64,000 nucleotides of DNA from Phycisphaeraceae bacterium (GTDB lineage: Bacteria > Planctomycetota > Phycisphaerae > Phycisphaerales > Phycisphaeraceae): NCBI GenBank assembly GCA_020851735.1, contig JADZCD010000003.1, positions 1 through 64,000 of the forward strand, written 5' to 3'. Each line of letters opens with the position of its first letter. Position 1 is the first letter of the stretch. Position numbers and translations under genes: made by a program. The notes under the pieces are model-generated. The model ran no database searches. It was given only the letters and a program-made list of their open reading frames with translations, and was not told the origin of the DNA. This document shows positions 1 through 7,509 of this stretch, piece after piece.

Positions 1-447
1 GTTCCTCCAAGGCATGGGCAGCCTCCGCACAGGGGGCCCCCAGTATGGCCCGCAGTGTTACCCATGTCCCTTGTACACCTGTTACCCATGTCCCTTGAAT
101 GAACACTGCGCTTAGCCCCAGGCACCCAACGGACGTTTCCCGATATTTCCGGGGGGAACTTCCGGGGGGCAAGAACAGTATCGGCTAGGAGGCGGAGGGG
201 AAGTCCAAGAGTGGATTAAACCGAGCTTGTCAGGATTACCACCAGGGCTTGGAAACATGGTGGGGGGTGGTGGGGACGGGCGACCCTTGTCGTTTGTAGG
301 GAGTGAATTTGGATGATGCGAGAGTCCGAGAATCCAGGATGTATTGAGAGGGTGGTGGGCAAGCCGATCAAAGGGAAGAAGGGCCCTGCGCCCGAAGTTG
401 AATGGATGCGCCTTAGCCCGGAGAGCTGGGCAAGAAGGATGTGCCAG
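1..447. other. Intergenic left edge with repeat remnants
   Basis: No convincing gene is seen before the DUF2203 start. The stretch holds two direct copies of a 17-bp word (57-73 and 81-97), a TTAGCCCCAGGCACCC-type word shared with other spacers near 112-128, and two TTCCGGGGGG words near 145-167. Open frames here are shadows in GC-rich DNA. Confidence 0.6.
57..105. repeat. Tandem 17-bp word, possible insertion-sequence end
   Basis: GTTACCCATGTCCCTTG occurs twice, at 57-73 and 81-97, separated by seven bases. The second copy with its flank (81-105) is matched exactly, in inverted orientation, by 3932-3956. Multiple short direct repeats at an end are typical of some IS terminal regions, but no transposase is visible here, so the IS link is inference. 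Confidence 0.6.
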
Positions 448-876
448 ATGACCACCAAGCCCGCCACTGTCGGCTCCGTCACTTCACCTAAGCGTGGCAA
501 GAAGTATTTCACCGTCGAGGAAGCCAATCGGGCGGTGCCTTACATCACGCGGATTGTGACGGACATCACGGCGTGCTATCGGCAGGCGGTGGAGACGCGG
601 CAGCGGATGGAGCACCTGCATCCGGAAGAGGATGCCGAGGTGATCAAGGACGAATACGAGAACCTGATGGATCGGCTCAACGAGCTGCTGGACGAACTGC
701 ATCAGGTGGGCGTGGAATTAAAGGATTTTGAGAAGGGTTTGGTGGATTTTCCGGCGGTGTATCAGGGCAGGGAGATTTACCTCTGCTGGGAACAGGCGGA
801 GCAGAAGGTGGCCAACTGGCACGAGATCGACGCGGGTTTTGCGGGCAGGCAGGACCTCGCGACGCTGCAGCGGTAA
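448..876 (+). CDS. DUF2203 family protein
   Basis: A 142-residue soluble protein of the DUF2203 type: a conserved start motif (KYFTVEEANRAVPYI), a charged helical middle with a coiled-coil look (about residues 35-85), and a closing half with the typical VDFPAVYQGREIYLCW and the WHEID motif. The function of the family is unknown. The frame is open further upstream, but the ATG at 448 has an AGAAGG ribosome site nine bases before it and directly precedes the conserved part, so I prefer it over 313 or 439. It lies 150 bp upstream of metF on the same strand; co-transcription is possible but a separate leader structure precedes metF. Confidence 0.8.
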   Translation: MTTKPATVGSVTSPKRGKKYFTVEEANRAVPYITRIVTDITACYRQAVETRQRMEHLHPEEDAEVIKDEYENLMDRLNELLDELHQVGVELKDFEKGLVDFPAVYQGREIYLCWEQAEQKVANWHEIDAGFAGRQDLATLQR

Positions 877-952
877 GGGGGATGGGGTTTGGGGTCTGGG
901 GTTTGGGGGCGAGGGGTGGGATCGGGGACGGTCTTTGCTTTTAGCCGATAAT

Positions 953-1018
953 CTTTAGTCCGGATGGTTGACCGGAGGGCGGCGGCCGGTGTATCATCGC
1001 TTCATCCGGATTAAAGGA
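953..1018 (+). promoter_or_regulatory. Hairpin covering the metF ribosome binding site
   Basis: A 14-bp arm at 953-966 (CTTTAGTCCGGATG) pairs with 1003-1016 (CATCCGGATTAAAG) with one G-U pair, and a smaller ACCGG/CCGGT helix can form in the loop. The 3' arm overlaps the AAAGGA Shine-Dalgarno sequence (1013-1018) of metF, nine bases before its ATG. Folded mRNA would hide the ribosome site. Whether it responds to a ligand, temperature or nothing is not known. Confidence 0.55.
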
Positions 1019-1027
1019 TGAATTGGC

Positions 1028-1963
1028 ATGCACATCCAGGACATTTTCGGGCGCTACGCGACGACGTTTTCGTTTGAGTTTTTTCCGCCTAAGACGCAGG
1101 AGGCAGCCAACGGTCTGTACGCGACGATCGCGCAGCTGGAGGGGCTTAAGCCTGCGTTTGTGTCGGTGACGTACGGGGCGGGCGGGTCGACGCGGCAATT
1201 GACGCATGATCTGGTGGTGCGGATCAAGACCACGACGAACATCGCGACGGTGCCACACTTAACTTGCGTGAAGCACAATGAGGAAGAGGTGAGGCAGATT
1301 CTGCATCACTACGCGATGCACGGGATCGGCAACGTGCTGGCCCTGCGGGGCGACCCGCCGCGGGAGGCCGGAGGGGGGGAATACGATCGGTCCAAGGACG
1401 CGTTCCGGTATGCGGCTGATCTGGTGCGGTTTATCCGCAAGTTCAATGAGTCGGGGGTGCACCCGGATCGGCGGGGATTCGGCATCGGGGTGGCGGGATT
1501 TGCGGAAGGGCATCCGGCGACGCCTAATCGGCTGGCGGAAATGGATTACTTAAAGGCGAAGGTGGACGCGGGGGCGGATTACATCTGCACGCAATTGTTT
1601 TTCGATAACCGGGATTTTTTTGACTTCCGCGAGCGGTGTGAATTGGCAGGGATCCGCGTGCCGATCCTGGCGGGGATCATGCCGGTGTCTTCGCTGTCGG
1701 GGATGAAGCGGATGGCGGACCTGGCGGCGGGGGCGCGCTTCCCGGCGGCGCTGTTACGGGCGGTGGCGCGGTGCGGGGATGATCCGCAGGCGGTGCAGCG
1801 GGTGGGCATTCACTGGGCGACGGAACAATGCCGGGACCTGCTGGATCACCAGGTGCGGGGGATTCACTTCTACACGCTTAACCGCTCGGACGCGACGCGG
1901 AAGATCTATGAGAGCTTGGGGCTGAAGGATAGTCTGGCGGCGAATGTGACGGGGAAGAAGTGA
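1028..1963 (+). CDS. metF: Methylenetetrahydrofolate reductase (MetF)
   Basis: A FAD-dependent cytosolic enzyme that reduces 5,10-methylene-THF to 5-methyl-THF, supplying the methyl group for methionine. The 311 residues match the bacterial family in length. Visible landmarks: the FSFEFFPPKT start with the catalytic Glu, VTYGAGGSTR, the HLTCV strand, LALRGDPP, a GVAGFAEGHP stretch, the ADYICTQLFFD motif and the C-terminal GIHFYTLNRS. The start has AAAGGA at a nine-base spacing. That site lies in a predicted hairpin, so translation may be regulated. No other methionine genes are adjacent. Confidence 0.95.
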   Translation: MHIQDIFGRYATTFSFEFFPPKTQEAANGLYATIAQLEGLKPAFVSVTYGAGGSTRQLTHDLVVRIKTTTNIATVPHLTCVKHNEEEVRQILHHYAMHGIGNVLALRGDPPREAGGGEYDRSKDAFRYAADLVRFIRKFNESGVHPDRRGFGIGVAGFAEGHPATPNRLAEMDYLKAKVDAGADYICTQLFFDNRDFFDFRERCELAGIRVPILAGIMPVSSLSGMKRMADLAAGARFPAALLRAVARCGDDPQAVQRVGIHWATEQCRDLLDHQVRGIHFYTLNRSDATRKIYESLGLKDSLAANVTGKK

Positions 1964-2046
1964 GAGAGGGGGAGGGGATTTGGCGATTTGGCGAAGTGGT
2001 GATTTGGTGATGTGGAAGGGGGAAAGACACGCGGGGGGCTTATCGG

Positions 2047-2155
2047 GGGCGATCGCCGGCTAAACGGAGGCAAAGTTCTGGGGCACGCTGCGCTTAGCCC
2101 AGGCACTCAAGTTAGGCACACAGCACGCTACGCCCCCGGAAGATGTTGTGAGGCA
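2047..2155. repeat. Cluster of dispersed spacer repeat words
   Basis: This spacer contains GGCGATCGCCGGCTAAACGG (2048-2067), then an ACGCTGCGCTTAGCCC word, then an ACACAGCA...GGCACCC block with CCCCCGGAAG. The same three word types recur near 103-128, 3916-4162, 6178-6280, 9900-9986, 13703-13843, 19900-19925 and 60253-60287. They appear to be fragments of small repetitive elements. Confidence 0.55.
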
Positions 2156-2222
2156 CCCGTTACCGGTGGGGAACACTGGACTCCAGTGCCGTCACCATCT
2201 GTCGGCAGTAGTGATCAATTAG

Positions 2223-2369
2223 TCAGTACAGCTTGCTCCATCCCATCCATTTGAAAATGATGCCTCCCAAAATAAGAGAATAGACAATGATGCTGACAAT
2301 GAAAACAGCTATGGATACTCGGTCCATAAACATAGGCTTACGTTTGTGCTTGGCTCCGGGTTTCCGCAT
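2223..2369 (-). CDS. Small single-pass membrane protein
   Basis: A 48-residue protein: a basic N-terminus (MRKPGAKHKRKPMF), one hydrophobic segment of about 25 residues (AVFIVSIIVYSLILGGIIFK) and a short WMGWSKLY tail. The ATG has a GGGGAAG site six bases upstream. The positive-inside N-terminus suggests a cytoplasmic N-end. The frame is open further upstream, but that part is low-complexity shadow of the neighbouring gene. I do not recognise a family. It follows another small membrane protein by 34 bp on the same strand, so the two may be co-transcribed. Confidence 0.55.
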   Translation of the reverse strand: MRKPGAKHKRKPMFMDRVSIAVFIVSIIVYSLILGGIIFKWMGWSKLY

Positions 2370-2403
2370 GCTGCTTCCCCGTGGTATGGCTGAGTAACTG
2401 GGG

Positions 2404-2733
2404 CTAGGTCGAAATCGTGCGATTGGGTTCAGTCGCGGTTGAGTCGGAAGAAATGTTGAGCGTGGTGCCGGTTGCTTGATGGGTGGAGTTGTCGATTCGT
2501 TTAAGCGTGTCGATGTGTTGGAGGCGTGCGTGGGCGGCATAGGCCAACGCGAGCCAAAGAAAAACTTGCAGACTCGTGCCAGCCAGGAATTCCTTGTTGG
2601 ATGGGTCAGCAGCGAAGACCAGTGCAAAGCCCAGGAGGCTGATGGCGGATAGGACCAGGCACCCCAGTCGGCCGCGTCGATACGAGCGCTCCAGGGCCAG
2701 GATTCTCGCTTCGTGGTCGGTTAAGGAGAGCAT
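2404..2733 (-). CDS. Small two-helix membrane protein
   Basis: A 109-residue protein starting MLSLTDHEARILALER, an amphipathic helix, followed by two hydrophobic segments (about residues 23-43 and 52-72) and a short polar Thr/Ser-rich tail. The layout, a cytoplasmic helix then a membrane hairpin, is common in uncharacterised Planctomycetota proteins. The start is uncertain: the frame is open to 2802 with another ATG, but conserved-looking sequence begins at the ATG chosen. No family recognised. Confidence 0.55.
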   Translation of the reverse strand: MLSLTDHEARILALERSYRRGRLGCLVLSAISLLGFALVFAADPSNKEFLAGTSLQVFLWLALAYAAHARLQHIDTLKRIDNSTHQATGTTLNISSDSTATEPNRTIST

Positions 2734-2889
2734 GAAGGTCTTCCATAAGGCAGGAGAAGAAGTGACGGGTGCCATTGTAGAACAGTTGGATCGCTGGGGC
2801 ACGCGGTGGTGGGGCGGGCTACACTAAACATTGAGCAGTCGATGTCCTGGGTCAAGGAAGGCTGGGTGCTTGGATATGAAAGGATGGTT

Positions 2890-3903
2890 ATGCGTCTGGC
2901 TATAGCGGCAGGGATGTTGATGGTGTGTGTGTTGGGGGCAGTGGTTGCGGCCGGCGGTGGGGAGCAGGGGGCGTTTGTGCCGCGGCATTATTATGGGGCG
3001 AAGTTGGAGCCGGTGGAGGGGGTGCTGCATGGGGCGGGGCAGTGTCGGGTGGAGGATGTTCAGGCTTACGAGCAGGCGATTGAGCCGTATCGCCCGGTGG
3101 TCTTCATGGATTACTTTAATTTGAAGGGGGATCCGAAGGCTTTTGTGCAGAGTCTGCGCGAAAAGCTGGCGGGGTTGCCGCATTACGCGGTGGTTCAGTT
3201 GGGGTTGTCGATGACGTCGGACGGTCGGCCGGAGCGGCACTACGAGCAGGAGGTAGCGGATGGTTTGCACGATGAGCACCTGCGGGAATTGTTCGCAGGC
3301 TTGCGCGAGTTGGGTGTGCCGGTGTATCTGCGCATCGGCTATGAGTGCAACGGATCGTGGAATGGGTCTCGGCCGGAGAGTTACAGGAAGGCGTTTGCGC
3401 ACGTGACGAAGGTGTTGCGGCAAGTCGAGGGGGAGATCGCCACGGTGTGGTGTCCGCATCCGAGCGACGTGGAGTCGGCGCTGCCGTATTACCCGGGGGA
3501 TGAATGGGTGGACTGGTGGGCGGTGGATTTATTCGGAGCGCAGGAGATTGCCGAGTGCAAGCCGCTGCTGACGCTGGCGCACGAGCACGGCAAGCCGGTG
3601 ATGATCGGGGAGTCCACGCCGCATCGTGTGGGCGTGCACCAGGGACAACAGAGCTGGAACCGCTGGTTTGGGCGCTATTTTCAGCTGATCCGCGAGTCCC
3701 CGGGCATCAAGGCGTTTTGTTACATCAATTGGGATTGGAGCCAATATCCGCAGTGGCAGGATTGGGGCGACGCGCGTCTGCAGGAGAATAAGGTGGTGGC
3801 GGATTTGTATCGCAAGGAGATGGCGTGTCCGTTGTATCTGCACGGCTCAACAGAGGAGGAATATCGCAAGGCTTTGCAGGTTGGGAAGGAAGACGGGGAT
3901 TGA
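2890..3903 (+). CDS. Exported GH26-like glycoside hydrolase
   Basis: About 337 residues with an N-terminal signal segment (hydrophobic stretch ending near AVVAAGGG). The body looks like a clan-A (beta/alpha)8 glycosidase close to GH26: VYLRIGYECNGSWNG is the likely acid/base region (Glu in GYECNG), WWAVDLFG is a typical strand, and MIGESTPHR carries the probable nucleophile Glu. FCYINWDW near the end is also typical. Family members cut beta-mannans or related glucans; the real substrate cannot be told. GAAAGG lies six bases before the chosen ATG; an ATG two codons upstream is nearly as good. The protein is probably periplasmic or secreted. Confidence 0.75.
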   Translation: MRLAIAAGMLMVCVLGAVVAAGGGEQGAFVPRHYYGAKLEPVEGVLHGAGQCRVEDVQAYEQAIEPYRPVVFMDYFNLKGDPKAFVQSLREKLAGLPHYAVVQLGLSMTSDGRPERHYEQEVADGLHDEHLRELFAGLRELGVPVYLRIGYECNGSWNGSRPESYRKAFAHVTKVLRQVEGEIATVWCPHPSDVESALPYYPGDEWVDWWAVDLFGAQEIAECKPLLTLAHEHGKPVMIGESTPHRVGVHQGQQSWNRWFGRYFQLIRESPGIKAFCYINWDWSQYPQWQDWGDARLQENKVVADLYRKEMACPLYLHGSTEEEYRKALQVGKEDGD

Positions 3904-4445
3904 TTGGGGCTGGCGCTGGGGCACGCTGCGCTGTTCATTCAAGGGACATGGGTAACAGGTGTATAGGATACATAGGTTACACATGGGGCGGGGAGGGTGG
4001 AGGCAAGTGCACAGCGGCCTTCGGCTTGCTGTGTGGCGGCCTTGCGGGGGTGATCTTCCGGGGGTGCCCAGGGATTTTTTCCCTGGGCTTTATGGGTGAG
4101 AGGGGGGGGAGTGGAGGGAGTGGAGGGGGCGTGAGGGGGCCTTCGGCCCGTCCGCTAAACGGGGTGGGGCGGGGGTTGCGGGGGTGTGGTAGAATGATCA
4201 CCTTAAGTTAATTGCGGGGGATCAGGGTTGGGATGAGATGGATTTCGGGAGAGTTTCCGGGGGGATTAAAGGTCGGTTAGGCAACAACTCCGTGTTTGGA
4301 CCCTGTCGGCGTGCTGGGCGGCTGGCGGGATGCATAAAAGTCGGGCCCAGCGTCAGTTGAAGCAGAGCAGGTCGGGCTGGCGTATGGCGCGCAAGCGTCG
4401 GCGGCCCGGATTCGCTTTGCTGCCTTTAAGCACGGAGTTGCCTTT
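3904..4445. other. Repeat-rich intergenic region
   Basis: About 540 bp with no supported gene. It holds ACGCTGCGCTG, the inverted 25-bp word at 3932-3956, a palindromic CACAGCGGCC...TGCTGTG block near 3997-4036, TTCCGGGGG at about 4060 and 4251, purine-rich GGAGGGAGTGGAGGG tracts, and CCGCTAAACGGGG near 4151. The ricT promoter must lie in its right part. Confidence 0.55.
3932..3956. repeat. Inverted copy of the 81-105 word
   Basis: These 25 bases are the exact reverse complement of 81-105. The pair brackets DUF2203, metF, the two small membrane genes and the GH26-like gene (about 3.85 kb). Confidence 0.75.
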
Positions 4446-6119
4446 ATGCCTGGTTCCATTCTGCCGTTGCCGGTCATGCTCGAAGAGGAAGACCGGAAGA
4501 TTTACGATCAACTTGAGGCGCCTAAGTCGATCGTGGTGCGCTTCGGCTATCAACGCATGATCGGCGAGCTGCCGTATGACGGGCAGGCCAAGCCGGGGTG
4601 CGGGAGCAAGCTGGTGGTGCGGACGCATCGGGGGATCGAGATGGGGGAGATGCTGACGACCACGTGCGGCAATTCGGGGTGCGGGCAGTCGGTGTCGCGG
4701 GCGGAGATGCTGGCGTACATCGAGAATTCGGGGGGGAAGAACTACCCGTTTTTCAATCAGGGCAAGGTGGTGCGGGTGGCGACGGTGGAGGACGTGGCGG
4801 AGCAGCGGCGGCTGGATGAACGCAAGCCGCAGATGCTCAAGTTCACGCGGCAGATCATCACCGAGCTGAGTCTGCCGATGCACCTGGTGGAGGCGGAGCT
4901 GTTGTTGGGCGGGGAGCGGATCATTTTTTATTACACGGCGGAGCAATGGGTGGATTTCCGGGAGCTGGTGCGCCGGCTGGCCAGTGAATACCAGACGCGG
5001 ATCGAGATGCACCAGGTCAACGCCCGGGAAGAGGCGCGGCTGGCGGCGGATTTTGAGCGCTGCGGGCAGCACTGCTGTTGTCGGCAGTTTTTGAAGGTGC
5101 TCAAGCCGGTGTCGATGAAGTCAGCCAAGATTCAGAAGGCGACGCTGGACCCGGCGAAGATCTCCGGGCGGTGCGGGCGGCTGATGTGCTGTCTGCGGTA
5201 TGAGGATCAGACGTACGATGAGCTGCGCAAGCGTTTGCCGCACCGCCAGACGCGGGTGCTGACGGCCGACGGGTTGGGGACGGTGCTGGACACGCAGATT
5301 TTGACGCAACTGGTGCTGGTGCGGCTGGACACGGCCGAGAGCGCGGCTGCGTATCCGCTGGAGAATATTCAGCTGTTAAGCCGGGAGGAAGCGGCGCGTC
5401 TGACGGCGGAGGCGGAGGCGGCGCGCCCGCCGGCGCCGGCGTACAACGGCAAGCGGCAGGAACCGCCGTCGGCGCAGGGCAAGGAAGCGGACCATCGGCG
5501 GGGCCGGGGCAAAGGCGGTTGGGAGCCGCGCCGGCCGAAGCCCGGAGCGCCGTTAGAGCAGAAAGAAATTCAAGCCCGGGAAGGTGAGCCGATCGCGGAA
5601 GATGAAGTGGAGAACGTGACGGATGGTCGGGACGAGCCGGTGCCCGAAGGGTTGACCGGCGAGCCTGATGAAGTAGTGACGGATGAGATCGACGGGCAGG
5701 CGGACGAGCGGGGTGATGAGGCGGAGGGCGATGTGGCTGGCGAGGTTGACCCGCGCCCGGAGGGGCAGCCCAAGGCTGGGGGTCATCAAGGCGGCGGTCA
5801 GAATCAAGGGACGACCAACTCGCGGGGATATTCGGGGAGCAATAGTCGCCAAGGGGCACAGGGTGGGACAGGGAGTCCGGGGCTTCCGGGTGGTTCCGGG
5901 GGTGGTGCTGGAGGAGGACCTTCCGGGGGCGGCGAGGGTGGGCGATCGAGGCGGCGGCGGCGCGGTGGGCGACGGCGGCGTGGGCGTGGACGGGGTCCGG
6001 GCGGTGCCCCCGGCGGCGGTGGCGGCCCCGGAAGCGGCGGAAGTGGCGGCGGCCCCGGGAGTGGGGGCGGGGGAGGTTCAGGGGGAAGTTCCGGGGGAGG
6101 TTCCGGGGGAGGAGGGTGA
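4446..6119 (+). CDS. ricT: RicT/YaaT (PSP1 domain) protein with Gly/Arg-rich tail
   Basis: A 557-residue protein. Residues about 60-260 are the PSP1/RicT core: the FERCGQHCCCRQFLKVLKPV block and ISGRCGRLMCCLRYE are hallmarks, with Cys206, 210-212, 243, 248 and 249 matching the cysteines that hold Fe-S clusters in the Bacillus RicA-RicF-RicT complex, which aids RNA processing by RNase Y. An extra CGNSGCG pair lies near 74-79. After residue 315 comes about 240 residues of disordered acidic/Pro sequence ending in Gly- and Arg-rich runs (RSRRRRRGGRRRRGRGRG), unlike the short Bacillus protein. The tail could bind RNA; that is inference. Its Gly runs are partly coded by TTCCGGGGG words seen in spacers. 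GGAG stands nine bases before the ATG. Confidence 0.88.
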   Translation: MPGSILPLPVMLEEEDRKIYDQLEAPKSIVVRFGYQRMIGELPYDGQAKPGCGSKLVVRTHRGIEMGEMLTTTCGNSGCGQSVSRAEMLAYIENSGGKNYPFFNQGKVVRVATVEDVAEQRRLDERKPQMLKFTRQIITELSLPMHLVEAELLLGGERIIFYYTAEQWVDFRELVRRLASEYQTRIEMHQVNAREEARLAADFERCGQHCCCRQFLKVLKPVSMKSAKIQKATLDPAKISGRCGRLMCCLRYEDQTYDELRKRLPHRQTRVLTADGLGTVLDTQILTQLVLVRLDTAESAAAYPLENIQLLSREEAARLTAEAEAARPPAPAYNGKRQEPPSAQGKEADHRRGRGKGGWEPRRPKPGAPLEQKEIQAREGEPIAEDEVENVTDGRDEPVPEGLTGEPDEVVTDEIDGQADERGDEAEGDVAGEVDPRPEGQPKAGGHQGGGQNQGTTNSRGYSGSNSRQGAQGGTGSPGLPGGSGGGAGGGPSGGGEGGRSRRRRRGGRRRRGRGRGPGGAPGGGGGPGSGGSGGGPGSGGGGGSGGSSGGGSGGGG

Positions 6120-6176
6120 AAGGGAGGGAATATTTCGGGATAATTCCCGGATGATGGTGTTTTCGATATTAAGAAG

Positions 6177-6276
6177 CACACAGCGAAGCACACAGCAGCC
6201 TTCGGCCTGCTGTGTGGCACCCAGGCCTTCGGCCCCCGGAAGTGCTGTGTGGCACCCAGGCCCCCGGAAGTGATGT
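6177..6276. repeat. Palindromic CACACAGCAG element
   Basis: CACACAGCAG and CTGCTGTGTG form an imperfect hairpin around a CCTTCGG loop. A 20-bp word, TGCTGTGTGGCACCCAGGCC, then occurs at 6208-6227 and 6243-6262 with a 35-bp step, each followed by CCCCCGGAAGTG or similar. Related copies lie near 2122-2155, 3997-4036 and, in frame inside a gene, 13798-13843. Confidence 0.7.
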
Positions 6277-6331
6277 GGGGCATTGAGGGGATAGTTCGCG
6301 GTCGAGTGTGGGGGGGGCAGGAGTAAGGGCG

Positions 6332-7339
6332 ATGGTGAAAGTTGTGGTGATTGGCCTGGGCCCGATCGGGGTCAGTTGTGCGCATGCGGTGCGGGCGGAT
6401 CGGCAACTGCAGTTGGTGGGGTTGGTGGACATTGACCCAGCTAAGACAGGCTCGGCGCTAAACGAACTGGGCCAGCAGCCGGAATGCACGGGCTGCATGG
6501 CGGAGGCGCCGCGGGTGCGGGCGAGCATCGCGGAAGTGGTGGCGGAAGGCCCGCAGGTGGCGATTTTGACTACGTCGTCGCGCGTGTCGGCGGCGGCGGG
6601 GACGATTCGGGAATGTCTGGCGGCGGGGATGTCGGTGGTCAGTTCGTGCGAGGAGTTGTCCTGGCCGTGGTATCGGCACGCGGAATTGGCGGGCGAAATT
6701 GACGGGCAAGCCAAGGCGGCGGGCAAGGCGGTGCTGGGGACGGGGGTGAATCCGGGGTTTGTGCTCGACGCGCTGGCGGTGGTGTTTTCGTCGGTGGTGC
6801 GGAAGGTGCAGCGGGTGCGGTGCGTGCGGCGGCTGGACGCGGGGCTGCGGCGGGAGCAGTTGCAGAGGAAGGTGGGGGCGACGCTGAGCGTGGGGCAGTT
6901 TAATGAGCTAAAGGCCCAGGGGAAGATGGGGCACGTGGGGATTGCCGAGTCGGTGGCGATGGTGGCGGCGGGTTTGGGGCGGACGGTGGCGCCCGGGAGC
7001 GTGGAGGAAGGATTGGAGCCGGTGGTCGCGGAGCGGGCGATGCGGTGCGGCATCGGACTGATTGAGCCGGGCAAGGTGACGGGGATGCGGAATACGGCCA
7101 AGTGGAGCGGGGATGGGCTGGCGGTGGAATTGGATTTGACGATGGCGGTGGGGGTGGAGGACGCGCTGGACCGGATTGAGATCGGCGGGCCGGTGACGAT
7201 TCGGCTGGAAGTGCCCGGAGCGCTGCCGGGGGATTCGGCGACGGTGGCGATGCTGATCAATCAGGCGCGGCAGATCGGCAAGGTTTCGCCGGGCTTAAAG
7301 ACGATGCTGGACATGCCGCCGGCGGGGTGTCGGGGGTAA
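6332..7339 (+). CDS. DapB-like NAD(P)-binding dehydrogenase
   Basis: A 335-residue cytosolic oxidoreductase. It opens with a Rossmann motif (VVVIGLGPIGVSCAHAV) and VGLVDIDPAK at the end of the second strand. The rest resembles dihydrodipicolinate-reductase-like proteins, with a VVSSCEELSWPW strand, GVNPGFVLDAL and NTAKWSGDG. Length and motifs fit the subgroup that includes 2,4-diaminopentanoate dehydrogenase better than true DapB (about 250-270 residues). The substrate is unknown. The GGAG-preceded ATG at 6332 is chosen over an upstream open frame because the Rossmann strand starts there. Confidence 0.72.
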   Translation: MVKVVVIGLGPIGVSCAHAVRADRQLQLVGLVDIDPAKTGSALNELGQQPECTGCMAEAPRVRASIAEVVAEGPQVAILTTSSRVSAAAGTIRECLAAGMSVVSSCEELSWPWYRHAELAGEIDGQAKAAGKAVLGTGVNPGFVLDALAVVFSSVVRKVQRVRCVRRLDAGLRREQLQRKVGATLSVGQFNELKAQGKMGHVGIAESVAMVAAGLGRTVAPGSVEEGLEPVVAERAMRCGIGLIEPGKVTGMRNTAKWSGDGLAVELDLTMAVGVEDALDRIEIGGPVTIRLEVPGALPGDSATVAMLINQARQIGKVSPGLKTMLDMPPAGCRG

Positions 7340-7410
7340 GGGGGGAGGATGCGGACTCGGTGTGGGCGGGGCGTTTCTTTTGTCTGTCGCGTCGAAGCAG
7401 GGAATGGGCA

Positions 7411-7465
7411 ATTATCTGAGCCGGGCACCGCGTGCCCGGTCCGGGCTCACAGAGCCCGGCTCTGA
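7411..7465 (+). repeat. Twin-hairpin repeat, copy A
   Basis: Two adjacent hairpins: CCGGGCAC-CGC-GTGCCCGG (7421-7439), then CCGGGCTC-ACA-GAGCCCGG (7441-7459), followed by CTCTGA. A second copy lies at 8881-8936 in the same orientation, so the pair brackets argD. The first stem differs between copies by paired changes that keep it intact. Confidence 0.8.
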
Positions 7466-7509
7466 TCAATCAAGGGGCTTTCAAGAACGTTTTTTGCGTC
7501 GGCAGAGGA

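Noticed and set aside
5101-6406. Long minus-strand open frames opposite ricT (252 and 200 residues)
   Set aside because: They are Pro/Arg-rich mirrors of the Gly-rich ricT tail, with no ribosome site or family pattern.
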